DNA from: Verrucomicrobiaceae bacterium
GTDB lineage: Bacteria > Verrucomicrobiota > Verrucomicrobiia > Verrucomicrobiales > Verrucomicrobiaceae
NCBI GenBank assembly: GCA_027484445.1
Contig: JAIXSY010000042.1
Span: forward strand, 419,495-483,494
Direction of reading: 5' to 3'
DNA length: 64,000 bases
Below are positions 18,023-26,800 of the stretch, piece by piece. Positions within the stretch are counted from its first letter, which is position 1. Each line of letters opens with the position of its first letter. A program made the position numbers and the translations under genes. Below the pieces are notes generated by a model that was given only the letters and a program-made list of their open reading frames with translations, was not told the origin of the DNA and did no database searches.

Positions 18023-18859
18023 ATGCCAGCCGCCCCCCTACGACTTGCGCCTTTCCTCTCGCGCCTGCTTTTTTTATTCCTGCCAGCTCTTGGTTTGATG
18101 AGCTGCACGGGATATCAGGTGCCGCTGCTCGAAAAAATTTCGAATTCAGGCAAGGGCAAAGAATCCCCTCTAGCGAAGACAGACGAGGCAGTTTACCTGC
18201 GTGAGAAGGCACGCATGGATGCTGAGTCCGAGGCTATCGAAGCAGCCATTCGGGAGGCTCCATCGAACAACATGGATCTCATGTTCCTGCTGGGCATGAG
18301 TTATGATGAAGCGAAGGCCATTTCTCAGGAAAACATGGAAATGCAGGCGGGTGAGGTCAGGCTCGCTGCGGATGAGATCCAGGTGCTGAAGTCCGAGCGC
18401 AATGGTCGGCCGAACAAGGTGAGAGCCAAAGGGCGTGTTTATTTGGAAACAGGCAATGGCGAGGACATCACCAAAGTCCTCTGCCAGGAAGCCTACGTCA
18501 GCACAAAGGAAGTCGTGCTGCGCGGCAAGCCGATCATTCAGCGTGGCAAAAGTACCATCGAAGGGCTTTCGGATGAAACGGTTGCCTATCTGCTAGGCTG
18601 GCGTTTGCGTGTGATTGGCCTGCATCGTCTGACCAATCAATCCTCACTGGCCTCTCTGCCGGACCTTGGCCCTTGGACGAATGGCCCGAATCCCATCCTA
18701 CCGCCGTTGAGCGAATCTGCCGTGCCTGGAGACATTCGTGACCAGATGCTGAAGGCTGCTGAAGCGGAGGCAATCCTCCAGCAGAACAAAGCAGATGCGA
18801 TGACTCAGCCCGATCTGCCCCCAGCTCCTTGGGTCAAACCCGAGGAGCGAAAGCCTTAA
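18023..18859 (+). CDS. Lipoprotein with LptA/OstA-like beta domain
   Basis: This 278-residue lipoprotein has a signal peptide LFLFLPALGLMSCTGYQ with a lipobox Cys. Residues about 110-195 read VRLAADEIQVLKSE, KVRAKGRVYLETG and EDITKVLCQEAYVSTKEVVLRGKPIIQRGK. This strand pattern (a base structure that is altered and re-listed) resembles the OstA/LptA domain that carries lipopolysaccharide across the periplasm. The C-terminus is Pro-rich and probably disordered. The LPS role is an inference; no lpt gene is adjacent. It converges with the DUF1501 gene, 5 bases apart. Confidence 0.7.
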   Translation: MPAAPLRLAPFLSRLLFLFLPALGLMSCTGYQVPLLEKISNSGKGKESPLAKTDEAVYLREKARMDAESEAIEAAIREAPSNNMDLMFLLGMSYDEAKAISQENMEMQAGEVRLAADEIQVLKSERNGRPNKVRAKGRVYLETGNGEDITKVLCQEAYVSTKEVVLRGKPIIQRGKSTIEGLSDETVAYLLGWRLRVIGLHRLTNQSSLASLPDLGPWTNGPNPILPPLSESAVPGDIRDQMLKAAEAEAILQQNKADAMTQPDLPPAPWVKPEERKP

Positions 18860-18864
18860 GCTCA

Positions 18865-20298
18865 TCACGCGATCAGCGATTTCACCACCTTCGTCGGCTC
18901 CACGCCGGTGAGTTTGAAGTCGAGGCCTTGGGCTCGGAAGGTGAAACGCTCGTGATCAATGCCGAGCTGGTGCATCACGGTGGCATGCAAGTCGCGGACG
19001 TGAACGGGATTCTCGGCCACGTTGTAGCTGAAGTCATCCGTTGCGCCGTAGGTGAGGCCGGGTTTGATGCCGCCGCCGGCCATCCACATGGTGAAGCAGC
19101 GCGGATGATGATCGCGACCGGCCTCGGGGCTGTCCCACTTGCCCTGACCCGCGACGCCGCGGCCGAATTCGCCGCCCCAGAGCACCAGCGTCTCGTCGAG
19201 CAGGCCGCGTTGCTTCAAATCTTTGATCAAAGCCGCGCTCGGCTGATCCGTGTCGCGACACCGCGCGGTGCACCAGCTCGGCAAACGGCTGTGATGATCC
19301 CAATCGGGATGAAAGAGCTGGATGAAGCGCACACCGCGCTCCGCGAGCCGCCGTGCGAGGATGCAATTCGCTGCGTAGCTGCCCGCACGACGCGAATCCG
19401 GCCCATACATCTCGAAAACATGATCCGGCTCATCGCTGAGGTCCGTGAGCTCCGGCACGCTGGCCTGCATGCGATAGGCCATCTCATACTGACGGATGCG
19501 CGTGGTGATCTCCGGGTCCTGCGTTTGCTCAAATCGCATCTGATTGAGCTCCGCGAGGCCGTCGAGCATGCCGCGGCGCAAATGACGCGGCAGCCCTTCA
19601 GGATCGGTCAGATACAGCACGGGGTCTTTCGAGTTCCGCAGCTTCACACCTTGATAACGGCTTGGCAGGAAGCCGCTGCCCCAGTAGTGGTCGTAGAGCG
19701 GTTGATCGCTCGGGCGCTGCATCTTCGAGATGAGCACGAGGTAATCCGGCAGGTTCCGGTTCACGCTGCCAAGGCCGTAGCTGATCCACGCGCCCATGCT
19801 CGGACGGCCCGGAAGCTGATGACCGGTCAAAAACTGCGTCATCGCTGGCGCGTGGTTGATTTGATCCGTCGTCATCGACTTGATGAAGCACAGGTCATCC
19901 GCCACGCCCTGCAAGTGTGGTAGCCACTCGCTGATCGTCGCGCCGCTCTGGCCGCACTTCGCAAATTTCGTGATGCCCGGCAGGATGAGCTGCTTCTGGT
20001 TCGCCGTCATTGTCGTGAGCCGCTGCCCCTGGCGCACGCTTTCCGGCAGCTCCTTGCCCGCCCATTGCATCAGGCCCGGCTTGTGATCAAAAAGCTCAAT
20101 CTGCGATGGCCCGCCCGATTGCGTGAGAAAAATGACCCGCTTCGCCTTTGGCGCAAAATGCGGCAGATGCGGCAACCCAGGCACTTCCTGCTGCCCGAGC
20201 GCATGAAGCGCCATCGCGCCGACAGAAACGCCAGTGCATTGGCCGAGGAAGTAGCGGCGCGTGGTAGCGAGAGGTTCGTGCGATGGGGTTTCTGACAT
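18865..20298 (-). CDS. Tat-exported DUF1501 protein (orphan)
   Basis: This is a 477-residue protein. The ATG at 20298 places the twin-arginine motif (TTRRYFLGQC) near the N-terminus as usual for the family. DUF1501 has an alkaline-phosphatase/sulfatase-like fold: RVIFLTQSGGPSQIELFDHKPGL near the start, then HAPAMTQFLTGHQLPGRPSMGAW and LVLWGGEFGR ... HHPRCFTMWMAGGGIKPGL. In Planctomycetes and Verrucomicrobia it is normally paired with a DUF1549/DUF1553 cytochrome gene in an operon. No such partner exists within the window on either side, so this copy appears to be an orphan. The role is unknown; participation in extracellular polymer breakdown is a common guess for the family. Confidence 0.93.
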   Translation of the reverse strand: MSETPSHEPLATTRRYFLGQCTGVSVGAMALHALGQQEVPGLPHLPHFAPKAKRVIFLTQSGGPSQIELFDHKPGLMQWAGKELPESVRQGQRLTTMTANQKQLILPGITKFAKCGQSGATISEWLPHLQGVADDLCFIKSMTTDQINHAPAMTQFLTGHQLPGRPSMGAWISYGLGSVNRNLPDYLVLISKMQRPSDQPLYDHYWGSGFLPSRYQGVKLRNSKDPVLYLTDPEGLPRHLRRGMLDGLAELNQMRFEQTQDPEITTRIRQYEMAYRMQASVPELTDLSDEPDHVFEMYGPDSRRAGSYAANCILARRLAERGVRFIQLFHPDWDHHSRLPSWCTARCRDTDQPSAALIKDLKQRGLLDETLVLWGGEFGRGVAGQGKWDSPEAGRDHHPRCFTMWMAGGGIKPGLTYGATDDFSYNVAENPVHVRDLHATVMHQLGIDHERFTFRAQGLDFKLTGVEPTKVVKSLIA

Positions 20299-20391
20299 AA
20301 CGGGTCTATACCTAACGCTCGCCAAATCCAGCCTTCTACCCCACGCTGGAAAAGCACATGGACACGCGAGTTTTGTGCAGGGCTGGGTCGG

Positions 20392-21303
20392 TCAGGCGTG
20401 CAAGGAGCTCCGGGTCTTGTCGATTTCACCGGCTCGTTTCAGTTCCTCAATGAAGACATTCAGCACCTTGTCCTGCCGACTGCGTTCCAAGATTCCAGCG
20501 GAGATACAAACGGGAGCAGGCTGTGGTTTCAGAGGCTTGAGCATGATGCGCTCAGGGATCATGCAGGCGATTCGCTCCACGACGAGGGCGATGCCTAGCC
20601 CTGCTTCGACCGCGCTGATTAGGCTATTGACGCCATCGCACTCGCTGGCGATTCGCGCGTTCATGCCCTGACTTTTGAACCAGCCACTGACCAGTGCCCA
20701 GTAATCAGGATAGTCGCGTGGATGGTAAACCACGAGGCGTTGATCATTTAGATCCGCTGGCACCAGGGTTTCCTTGGCGTGCAGCGGATGCTGTCGCGGC
20801 ACAGCGACACGCCAAGTTTGCTGTTGCACCGGTTGCCAGCTCACGTCGGAGACTTCTTTGCCACTCTGCACGGTCACGACCACATCCAGGCTGCCTTTTT
20901 GCAGCCCCTCTAGCATTTCCATGCTGGTTAGGTCAGAGAGCTCTACCCGGGCACGTGGGTGCAGTTGAGCAAAGGCCTCAATGGCGGGAACCAAAATGCC
21001 TGCAGTGAGAGAAGGCGAATAGCCCACACGCAGGGTTTGCGCCTTGGCTGTGGCACGCACGCGCTGTTCCAGATGGTCAGCCCTTTCGAGCAAGGATCTG
21101 CCTTCTCTCAACAGCAGTTCACCCGCAGCTGTCAGGGAGAACGAATGCGCTGCGCGTTCCAAGAGCGTGATGCCCAGATCGTCTTCCATGCTTTTGATCT
21201 GACGACTCAGTGCGGGCTGGGTCAGGCCTAATCGCGATGCTGCACGGCTGATGTTGCCATCCTCAGCGGCGGCGATGAAGGAGCGTAGCAGACGTAATTC
21301 CAT
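20392..21303 (-). CDS. LysR-family transcriptional regulator
   Basis: This is a 303-residue protein. The start at 21303 (MELRLLRSFIAAAEDGNISRA) gives the standard LysR winged helix-turn-helix (ASRLGLTQPALSRQIKSMED), followed by a periplasmic-binding-protein-like effector domain (LRVGYSPSLTAGILVPAIEAF ... GVNSLISAVEAGLGIALV). The fold resembles CatR/BenM-type regulators that sense aromatic or carboxylic acids. It is divergent from the pirin gene, the usual arrangement for a LysR regulator and its target. The effector is unknown. Confidence 0.93.
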   Translation of the reverse strand: MELRLLRSFIAAAEDGNISRAASRLGLTQPALSRQIKSMEDDLGITLLERAAHSFSLTAAGELLLREGRSLLERADHLEQRVRATAKAQTLRVGYSPSLTAGILVPAIEAFAQLHPRARVELSDLTSMEMLEGLQKGSLDVVVTVQSGKEVSDVSWQPVQQQTWRVAVPRQHPLHAKETLVPADLNDQRLVVYHPRDYPDYWALVSGWFKSQGMNARIASECDGVNSLISAVEAGLGIALVVERIACMIPERIMLKPLKPQPAPVCISAGILERSRQDKVLNVFIEELKRAGEIDKTRSSLHA

Positions 21304-21439
21304 GCGGCCTAGCCATGCATGAAGGCAGAGGCTCGGCAAGGTTTCTGTTCCTATCCTTAAGGGCTATTCGTTTCATGCAGTCTCAGGCAAAGGAGCACGC
21401 ATTGGAACAATCCTCCTCCACGCACAGACTAGCCCTGCC
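21304..21439. promoter_or_regulatory. Divergent LysR/pirin promoter region
   Basis: The 136-base gap between the two divergent starts contains the palindrome CCTTAAGG (21355-21362) within a short AT-richer stretch. It is a plausible regulator-binding or promoter site, but no exact T-N11-A LysR box was confirmed. Confidence 0.4.
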
Positions 21440-22144
21440 ATGAAAACTACACTTCGTCGTTCCCAGGAAAGAGGTCACGCCAACCATGGTTGGCTGGACA
21501 CCTATCACACTTTCTCTTTTGCCGACTATTATGACCCTGCCCACATGGGATTTCGCAGCCTTCGTGTCATCAATCAGGACGTGATCGGTCCTGGCGCGGG
21601 CTTTCCCACCCATCCACATCGTGACATGGAAATCTTCAGCTATGTCCTCTATGGAGCCCTGGCACACAAGGACAGCATGGGCAATGGCCGCACGTTGAGG
21701 CCCGGACAGATCCAGCTCATGTCAGCAGGTCGTGGGGTCACTCACAGTGAGTTCAATCCTTCGCGTGAGGAACCTGCCAGTTTGCTACAGATCTGGATCC
21801 GGCCCCGTCAGCACGGATTGACGCCCAGCTACACAGAATGGCATCCCAAACCTGAACATGAGCAGGCTGACAAGGTGCTGGTCATCTCCTCCGATGGACG
21901 TGAAGCTTCTGCCACCATTCAGCAGGACGCGGATGTTTATCGCATCAGCCTCCGCGCCGGGCAAGCCACGAGCCATGAGGTGCGGTCTGGACGTGGCGTC
22001 TGGTTCCAGCTCATTCGCGGCAAAGTCACCGTGGCTGGTCAGCTCCTGAGCCCAGGCGATGCAATCAGCACGGAGGATAGCGGGACTCTCCACCTCGAAG
22101 CTTCGGAGGACGTGGAAGGCCTGTTGTTTGATCTAGGTGCTTGA
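21440..22144 (+). CDS. Pirin-family bicupin, YhhW-like (quercetin 2,3-dioxygenase type)
   Basis: The 234-residue bicupin carries the metal site in the first cupin (GAGFPTHPHRDMEIFSYV, then His in RGVTHSEFNP). The beginning SQERGHANHGWLDTYHTFSF is characteristic of the YhhW/pirin family. Members are Fe/Ni/Cu oxygenases acting on flavonols or are regulators of unknown ligands. It is divergent from the LysR gene at 20392-21303, so it is probably induced by an aromatic or oxidative signal through that regulator. Confidence 0.93.
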   Translation: MKTTLRRSQERGHANHGWLDTYHTFSFADYYDPAHMGFRSLRVINQDVIGPGAGFPTHPHRDMEIFSYVLYGALAHKDSMGNGRTLRPGQIQLMSAGRGVTHSEFNPSREEPASLLQIWIRPRQHGLTPSYTEWHPKPEHEQADKVLVISSDGREASATIQQDADVYRISLRAGQATSHEVRSGRGVWFQLIRGKVTVAGQLLSPGDAISTEDSGTLHLEASEDVEGLLFDLGA

Positions 22145-22209
22145 GTTCGGGAGTGGTTTCCATTTTCCAAATGGCGGAGGTTCTGCTCTGAATAAGCTGG
22201 ACCTCCGCC

Positions 22210-23448
22210 ATGATTTCTCGCCGCTCCTTTCTTACCTCCACGAGCGCGGTTGCGCTGACCAGCTGCCAAATGCCTCAGCCCATGCCGCCATCTCAGGGGG
22301 GTGCTAGTGGCCCTTTCCTGTTGGGCATCGACATGCTGGCAGCACGTGGTTTTGACCTGCTGCGCGGTCGCCGGGTGGGCTTGATCACCAATCACACTGC
22401 CTACACGAGCCGTGGTGAAATGACGCGCGTGGCCATGCAACGCGCGCTCGGCCCTGGCCTGGTCGCTTTGTATGGACCGGAACATGGCATCCACGGACAT
22501 GTGCCAGCGGGCAAACACATTGCGACGCAGCGTGACTCCGTCACGGGCGTGATCGTTCACTCGCTCTACGGGCCGACACGCAAACCTACGCCTCAGCAGT
22601 TGGCAGGCATCGACACGCTGGTGTTTGATGTGCAGGACATCGGTGCACGGAGCTACACCTACATCAGCACCATGGCCGTGGCGATGGAGGCCGCTGCTGA
22701 GCAGGGAAAAGCTTTTGTGGTGCTGGACCGGCCGAATCCGCTTGGTGGATGGCGGGTGGAGGGACCTCCTGTCGAAGCTCGGTGGAAGTCCTTTGTCAGC
22801 CAGCTACCGATTCCTTATGTGCATGGAATGACTGTCGGTGAACTGGCCATGATGGCTGCGGGGAGAGGCTGGATCAGTCGTGCACCTCGCCTAACCGTTG
22901 TGAAAATGCAGGGCTGGAACCGTGGCATGACTTGGGGGCAAACAGGGCTGCGATGGCATGCGACCTCCCCAAACATCCCTCACTCAACCTCGCCACTCTA
23001 CTACGTGGCAACGGGTATCTTGGGCGGTGCCGCTGCGGTGGATGTGGGAATCGGCAGTGAAAACCCTTTTGGATATGCAGGTGGCAGTGGTGTGAACCCA
23101 CAAGCGATGTTGGCCACATGCCAAAGCTTTCGCATGAGTGGGGTCAGCTTTAGCCCTTACGCCAACCGTGGTTTCGGTGGAGTTCGCTTGAGCATTCACC
23201 CGCAAGCTCAGGCTGATCTCACGGCGCTGGATGTCCTCATGCTGGAGGCGCTCAATCGTCTCAGTGGTGGGCGCACTGTCGCACGCATGAGTGGTGATAA
23301 GTTGAACCTTTTTCACAAGGTCTATGGAAGCGAAGCGCTTTATCAAACTCTACGACGCGGTGCCCCTGTGAGTCGCCTCATCGCTGGATGGCAGAGTTAC
23401 GTTCACTCCTTCCGTGCTTCGCGTCAGAAGTATCTGATGTATGCCTGA
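22210..23448 (+). CDS. DUF1343 lipoprotein, NamZ-like exo-beta-N-acetylmuramidase
   Basis: The 412-residue protein begins MISRRSFLTSTSAVALTSCQ: a twin-arginine motif plus a lipobox, so it should be exported by Tat and lipid-anchored. The family motifs are complete: GLITNHTAY, YGPEHGIHG, YGPTRKPT, DVQDIGARSYTYI, LDRPNPLGG with VEGP, and PYVHGMTVGELA. Characterised DUF1343 members (NamZ) remove N-acetylmuramic acid from the non-reducing ends of peptidoglycan chains. Here it would act on the organism's own wall turnover or on prey or debris muropeptides. It precedes two sulfatase genes with short gaps, suggesting one transcript for glycan degradation. Confidence 0.9.
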   Translation: MISRRSFLTSTSAVALTSCQMPQPMPPSQGGASGPFLLGIDMLAARGFDLLRGRRVGLITNHTAYTSRGEMTRVAMQRALGPGLVALYGPEHGIHGHVPAGKHIATQRDSVTGVIVHSLYGPTRKPTPQQLAGIDTLVFDVQDIGARSYTYISTMAVAMEAAAEQGKAFVVLDRPNPLGGWRVEGPPVEARWKSFVSQLPIPYVHGMTVGELAMMAAGRGWISRAPRLTVVKMQGWNRGMTWGQTGLRWHATSPNIPHSTSPLYYVATGILGGAAAVDVGIGSENPFGYAGGSGVNPQAMLATCQSFRMSGVSFSPYANRGFGGVRLSIHPQAQADLTALDVLMLEALNRLSGGRTVARMSGDKLNLFHKVYGSEALYQTLRRGAPVSRLIAGWQSYVHSFRASRQKYLMYA

Positions 23449-23502
23449 GTTAGGGCCTGACGATTCGTGAAGATTGTGCCCGATTGCTCGTTTGTGAAGG
23501 GC

Positions 23503-25002
23503 ATGGTCACGCGAATCGTCTTCTTGCTGTTCTTCCTTTTCTTATCCGCCCCAGCAGCGGAAAGACCCAACTTGCTCTGGTTTGTCGTGGATGACATGTC
23601 GCCGAACTTCTCCTGCTATGGTGAGAAACTCATCCAGACGCCTGCTGTGGATCGCTTGGCGGCGGAGGGCACGCAGTTCACGCGAGCTTACGTCACGGCT
23701 CCGGTTTGCTCCACCTGCCGTTCGGCTCTCATCACAGGCATGTATCAGACCACGGTGGGCGCTCATCATCATCGCAGCGGTCGCGGAGAGCTAAAAATCC
23801 ATCTGCCAGAGGGTGTCACCCCGCTGCCTGTGCTTTTTCAGAAAGCGGGTTACTACACCTGCATAGGCAGTGGTTTGTCAGATCTCGATCACCGAAGCCT
23901 GAGTTTCACGATCCCCCAAGGCAAAAAGAAAAAGCCGTCTCCCTCGCGCCTGGGCAAAACCGATTACAACTTTGAATGGGACGCGGGCATGTATGACAGC
24001 CACGATTGGGCAGATCGCGGGGATAAGCCTTTTTTTATGCAAGTGCAGTTGCACGGTGGCAAACTGCGTGAGGGAAATGAAGCAGCACGTGTTGCCTTTC
24101 GCGAGCGTGTCATCCGAGAGCTGGGTAGCGCAACGAATCCACAGCAGGTCAAGCTACCTCCCTACTATCCTGCTGATCCCGTTTTGCTGGAAGATTGGGC
24201 ACTTTACTTGGATGCTGTTCGTCTCACAGACCTTCATGTTCAGCGCGTCTTGGCTCGGTTGGAAAAGGAAGGCCTTTTGGAACAAACGGTCATCGCCTTC
24301 ATGACCGATCACGGCATCAGTCATGCCCGAGGAAAACAGTTTCTCTATGACGAAGGAACGCACGTTCCCCTCATCCTGCGTGGGCCTGGCGTCCCTCGTG
24401 CCAGTGTGCGGAGTGACTTGATCATGCATATCGATCTTGCTGTGACATCTCTGGCTGTGGCTGGCATTCCAATTCCTTCGGTCATGCAGGGTCGTGATGT
24501 GTTGGCGAGCAACCGCGTGCCTCGGGAGGCTGTTTTTGCTGCTCGGGATCGCTGCGACGAAACCGTGGATCGGCTGCGCAGTGTCAGGACAGATCGCTTT
24601 CTCTACATCCGAAACTTTTTTCCCCAGCGTCCCCATCTCCAGCCGAATGCTTACAAGGATGGCAAGGCCATCGTGCAGCAGCTGCGTGCTTTGCATGAAC
24701 AGAAAAGCCTGCCCCCCCTTGCTGAAGCACTGCTTTTTGCACCTACACGCCCTGCGGAGGAATTTTACGATCTGACTCAAGATGCTTTTCAGATTCACAA
24801 CCTAGCTGCTGATCCTGTATGGAAAGATGAGGTGGAGAAGCATCGCCAGCAGCTTGAGACTTGGATTCAGGAATCACGGGACCCAGGGCTGGAAAGCGAA
24901 GCCATGTATGACAGCGACATGGGGGAATACCTGAAAAAGCCTAGCCCCGAAGTGGCTCGAAACATCGCGCTCATGAAACAATGGGCTCGGGAAGGAAAGT
25001 GA
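23503..25002 (+). CDS. Secreted sulfatase with unusual CSTCR active-site motif
   Basis: From the ATG at 23503 the protein has 499 residues and a signal peptide (IVFLLFFLFLSAPAAE). A GTG at 23467 is the alternative start. The sulfatase metal site begins NLLWFVVDDM. The formylglycine motif is Cys69 in VCSTCRSALITG: C-x-T-x-R, where the maturation rule wants C-x-P/A-x-R. LTDLHV and TDHGISHARGKQFLYDEGTHVPL supply the other metal ligands. It looks like the N-sulfoglucosamine/heparan-type subfamily. It hydrolyses sulfate esters or sulfamates outside the cytoplasm. The Thr at position three may change maturation by the formylglycine-generating enzyme. It lies between the NamZ-like gene and a second sulfatase. 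Confidence 0.93.
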   Translation: MVTRIVFLLFFLFLSAPAAERPNLLWFVVDDMSPNFSCYGEKLIQTPAVDRLAAEGTQFTRAYVTAPVCSTCRSALITGMYQTTVGAHHHRSGRGELKIHLPEGVTPLPVLFQKAGYYTCIGSGLSDLDHRSLSFTIPQGKKKKPSPSRLGKTDYNFEWDAGMYDSHDWADRGDKPFFMQVQLHGGKLREGNEAARVAFRERVIRELGSATNPQQVKLPPYYPADPVLLEDWALYLDAVRLTDLHVQRVLARLEKEGLLEQTVIAFMTDHGISHARGKQFLYDEGTHVPLILRGPGVPRASVRSDLIMHIDLAVTSLAVAGIPIPSVMQGRDVLASNRVPREAVFAARDRCDETVDRLRSVRTDRFLYIRNFFPQRPHLQPNAYKDGKAIVQQLRALHEQKSLPPLAEALLFAPTRPAEEFYDLTQDAFQIHNLAADPVWKDEVEKHRQQLETWIQESRDPGLESEAMYDSDMGEYLKKPSPEVARNIALMKQWAREGK

Positions 25003-25043
25003 GAGGCTAGCTCTTGAAGAGACGACGTTATTGGATCGAGATC

Positions 25044-26390
25044 ATGAAATCATCTTTGCTTTGGATCGCTGCTTTGGCGTTGGGATTCTCCTACGCCAGT
25101 GCGCAGAAACCGAACTTCCTCATCATTTTTACCGATGATCAAGGCTATGGAGATGTCTCTGCTTATCAGGCCCAGGATGTGCAAACCCCAAACATAGATC
25201 GCATAGGCCAAGAGGGGTTGTGTTTCACGGCGATGAGGGCCAATGCGACGGTTTGTTCGCCTTCGCGAGCTGCCCTGCTGACCGGCCGCTATCCCGATCG
25301 AGTGGGTGTTCCGGGCGTCATTCGGACTCAGCCAGAGAACTCCTGGGGTTGGTTTTCACCCAAGGTTCCGACACTGGCGGATGAGCTCAAAAAACTGGGT
25401 TATCATGCTGGGGTGATTGGCAAATGGCACCTGGGTTTGGAGTCGCCGAACACACCGAATGAACGTGGCTTCGACCACTTCCATGGTTTCCTGGGTGACA
25501 TGATGGATAGCTACACCACGCATCTTCGGGACGGGAGAAGCTTCATGCGCCTGAATGCTGAAGAAATTCAGCCGCAGGGACACGCAACGGAAGTTTTCAC
25601 GAATTGGGCGAATGACTATTTGAAGGCGCGAGCCCAAGCGGCGCAGCAGCCTTTCTTTCTCTACCTAGCCTACAATGCGCCGCATTTCCCCATTGAGCCG
25701 CCTGAGGAATGGCTGGCGAAGGTCAAGGCTCGGTTGCCTGACTTGGATGCAAAGCGCGCTATGAATGTAGCGTTTGTGGAGCACTTGGATCATCACATCG
25801 GGAAGGTGCTGACTACGCTCCGTGAGACGGGCCTTGAACGCAACACGGTGGTGGTCTTCAGCTCTGACAATGGAGGCTCCTTGCCCCACGGACAAAGCAA
25901 TCAGCCCTGGCGTGGTGGAAAACAAGATCACTACGACGGCGGCTTGCGTGTGCCTTTTCTGATGCGCTGGCCGGCGATGATCCAGCCAGGCCGTCGCAGC
26001 GACTACGCGGGGCTTAGCTTTGATGTTTTCCCAACCTTCATCGAACTCGCAGGCGGGAAAGTTCCTTCGGGATTGGATGCAGTGAGCCTCGTGCCTTTGT
26101 TGCTTGGACAGGCCATGCCTTCACCTCGTGATCTCTACTTTGTGAGGCGTGAAGGAGGGCCTGCCTATGGTGGCAAAAGCTACGAAGCAATCATTCGCGG
26201 GGACTGGAAGCTTTTGCAAAACGATCCTTGGAGTCCTCTGGAGCTTTACAACCTCAAGCAAGATCCTCAGGAGAAGAGCAATGTGGCGCGACAGCATCCT
26301 CAGATTTTTCGCGAGCTTTCGTCCGTGCTTCGTCAGCACATCCAGCGCGGTGGTGCCGTGCCTTGGCAGCCTTCGACGCGGCCTGATTGA
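25044..26390 (+). CDS. Secreted sulfatase (formylglycine type)
   Basis: From the ATG at 25044 the protein has 448 residues with signal peptide SLLWIAALALGFSYASA. The metal motif is FLIIFTDDQGYGDV. The modified Cys71 sits in a fully canonical motif ATVCSPSRAALLTGRYP. IGKWHLG and FSSDNGG supply the remaining active-site residues. It belongs to the large arylsulfatase/GalNAc-sulfatase group. The preceding sulfatase ends 42 bases upstream on the same strand, so the pair is probably cotranscribed for desulfation of a polysaccharide. No maturation enzyme is in the window. Confidence 0.95.
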   Translation: MKSSLLWIAALALGFSYASAQKPNFLIIFTDDQGYGDVSAYQAQDVQTPNIDRIGQEGLCFTAMRANATVCSPSRAALLTGRYPDRVGVPGVIRTQPENSWGWFSPKVPTLADELKKLGYHAGVIGKWHLGLESPNTPNERGFDHFHGFLGDMMDSYTTHLRDGRSFMRLNAEEIQPQGHATEVFTNWANDYLKARAQAAQQPFFLYLAYNAPHFPIEPPEEWLAKVKARLPDLDAKRAMNVAFVEHLDHHIGKVLTTLRETGLERNTVVVFSSDNGGSLPHGQSNQPWRGGKQDHYDGGLRVPFLMRWPAMIQPGRRSDYAGLSFDVFPTFIELAGGKVPSGLDAVSLVPLLLGQAMPSPRDLYFVRREGGPAYGGKSYEAIIRGDWKLLQNDPWSPLELYNLKQDPQEKSNVARQHPQIFRELSSVLRQHIQRGGAVPWQPSTRPD

Positions 26391-26619
26391 TCGAAAGGAT
26401 GCCTGGATGCCAAGGAGGCTTTGGCTGTTTTCACAGCGATCCGTTGGGGTGAATTGCAGCTCTTTTGACCTTGTCGGCGTTTCCTTATGTCGTAGTTTTT
26501 CAGCTATGATTTCGACAGATGATGTCGATCTAGATCTTTCTCATCACTTCAGGGATTCGTGCGTTCGCTGAACGGCGGCATTCCTGTATGACTTTCCTGC
26601 TGTGTTCGTCCTCAGACTG

Positions 26620-26770
26620 TTGTGGCCCGGCCCGTTTTTATGACATCGGGAGCCTGGTGACCTGGGATGTCTTGTCATGCCTTCACTGGAAGACAGCGCC
26701 CTTGTTCATGGGCACCCACCTCGTCTCCCCTGGGACACGAGGCCCCCAGATCGAACGGCATAGGTGGGTG
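26620..26770 (+). ncRNA. Structured intergenic RNA candidate, possibly 6S (SsrS)
   Basis: The 409-base gap between the sulfatase and lepB has no credible gene, but its last 180 bases are full of pairing arms and end at a strong terminator on the same strand. Visible stems are: CCTGGTGA (26653-26660) with TCACTGG (26683-26689, one bulge and one GU pair); GCCC (26698-26701) with GGGC (26710-26713); CACCCACCT (26713-26721) with AGGTGGGTG (26762-26770), perfect over 9 bp; and, nested inside, CTCGT (26720-26724) with ACGAG (26737-26741). An RNA reading toward the terminator and not leading into a gene is expected of a stand-alone sRNA. The motifs remind me of 6S RNA of some lineages, but this is recollection, not a match. 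The 5' end is uncertain. Confidence 0.5.
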
Positions 26771-26800
26771 AAGCGCCCCGGCTTAGTCCGGGGCGCTTTT
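26771..26800 (+). terminator. Strong intrinsic terminator of the structured RNA
   Basis: A perfect 11-bp stem AAGCGCCCCGG/CCGGGGCGCTT (26771-26781 with 26788-26798, loop CTTAGT) ends in TTTT. It touches the lepB stop codon on the other strand. The T-run is on the + strand, so its main role is to end the + transcript. Confidence 0.85.

Noticed and set aside
18829..19923. A 364-residue + strand open frame opposite the DUF1501 gene
   Set aside because: It is antisense to a well-supported gene, shows no domain, and is rich in Ala/Arg/His as expected of a mirrored high-GC coding strand.
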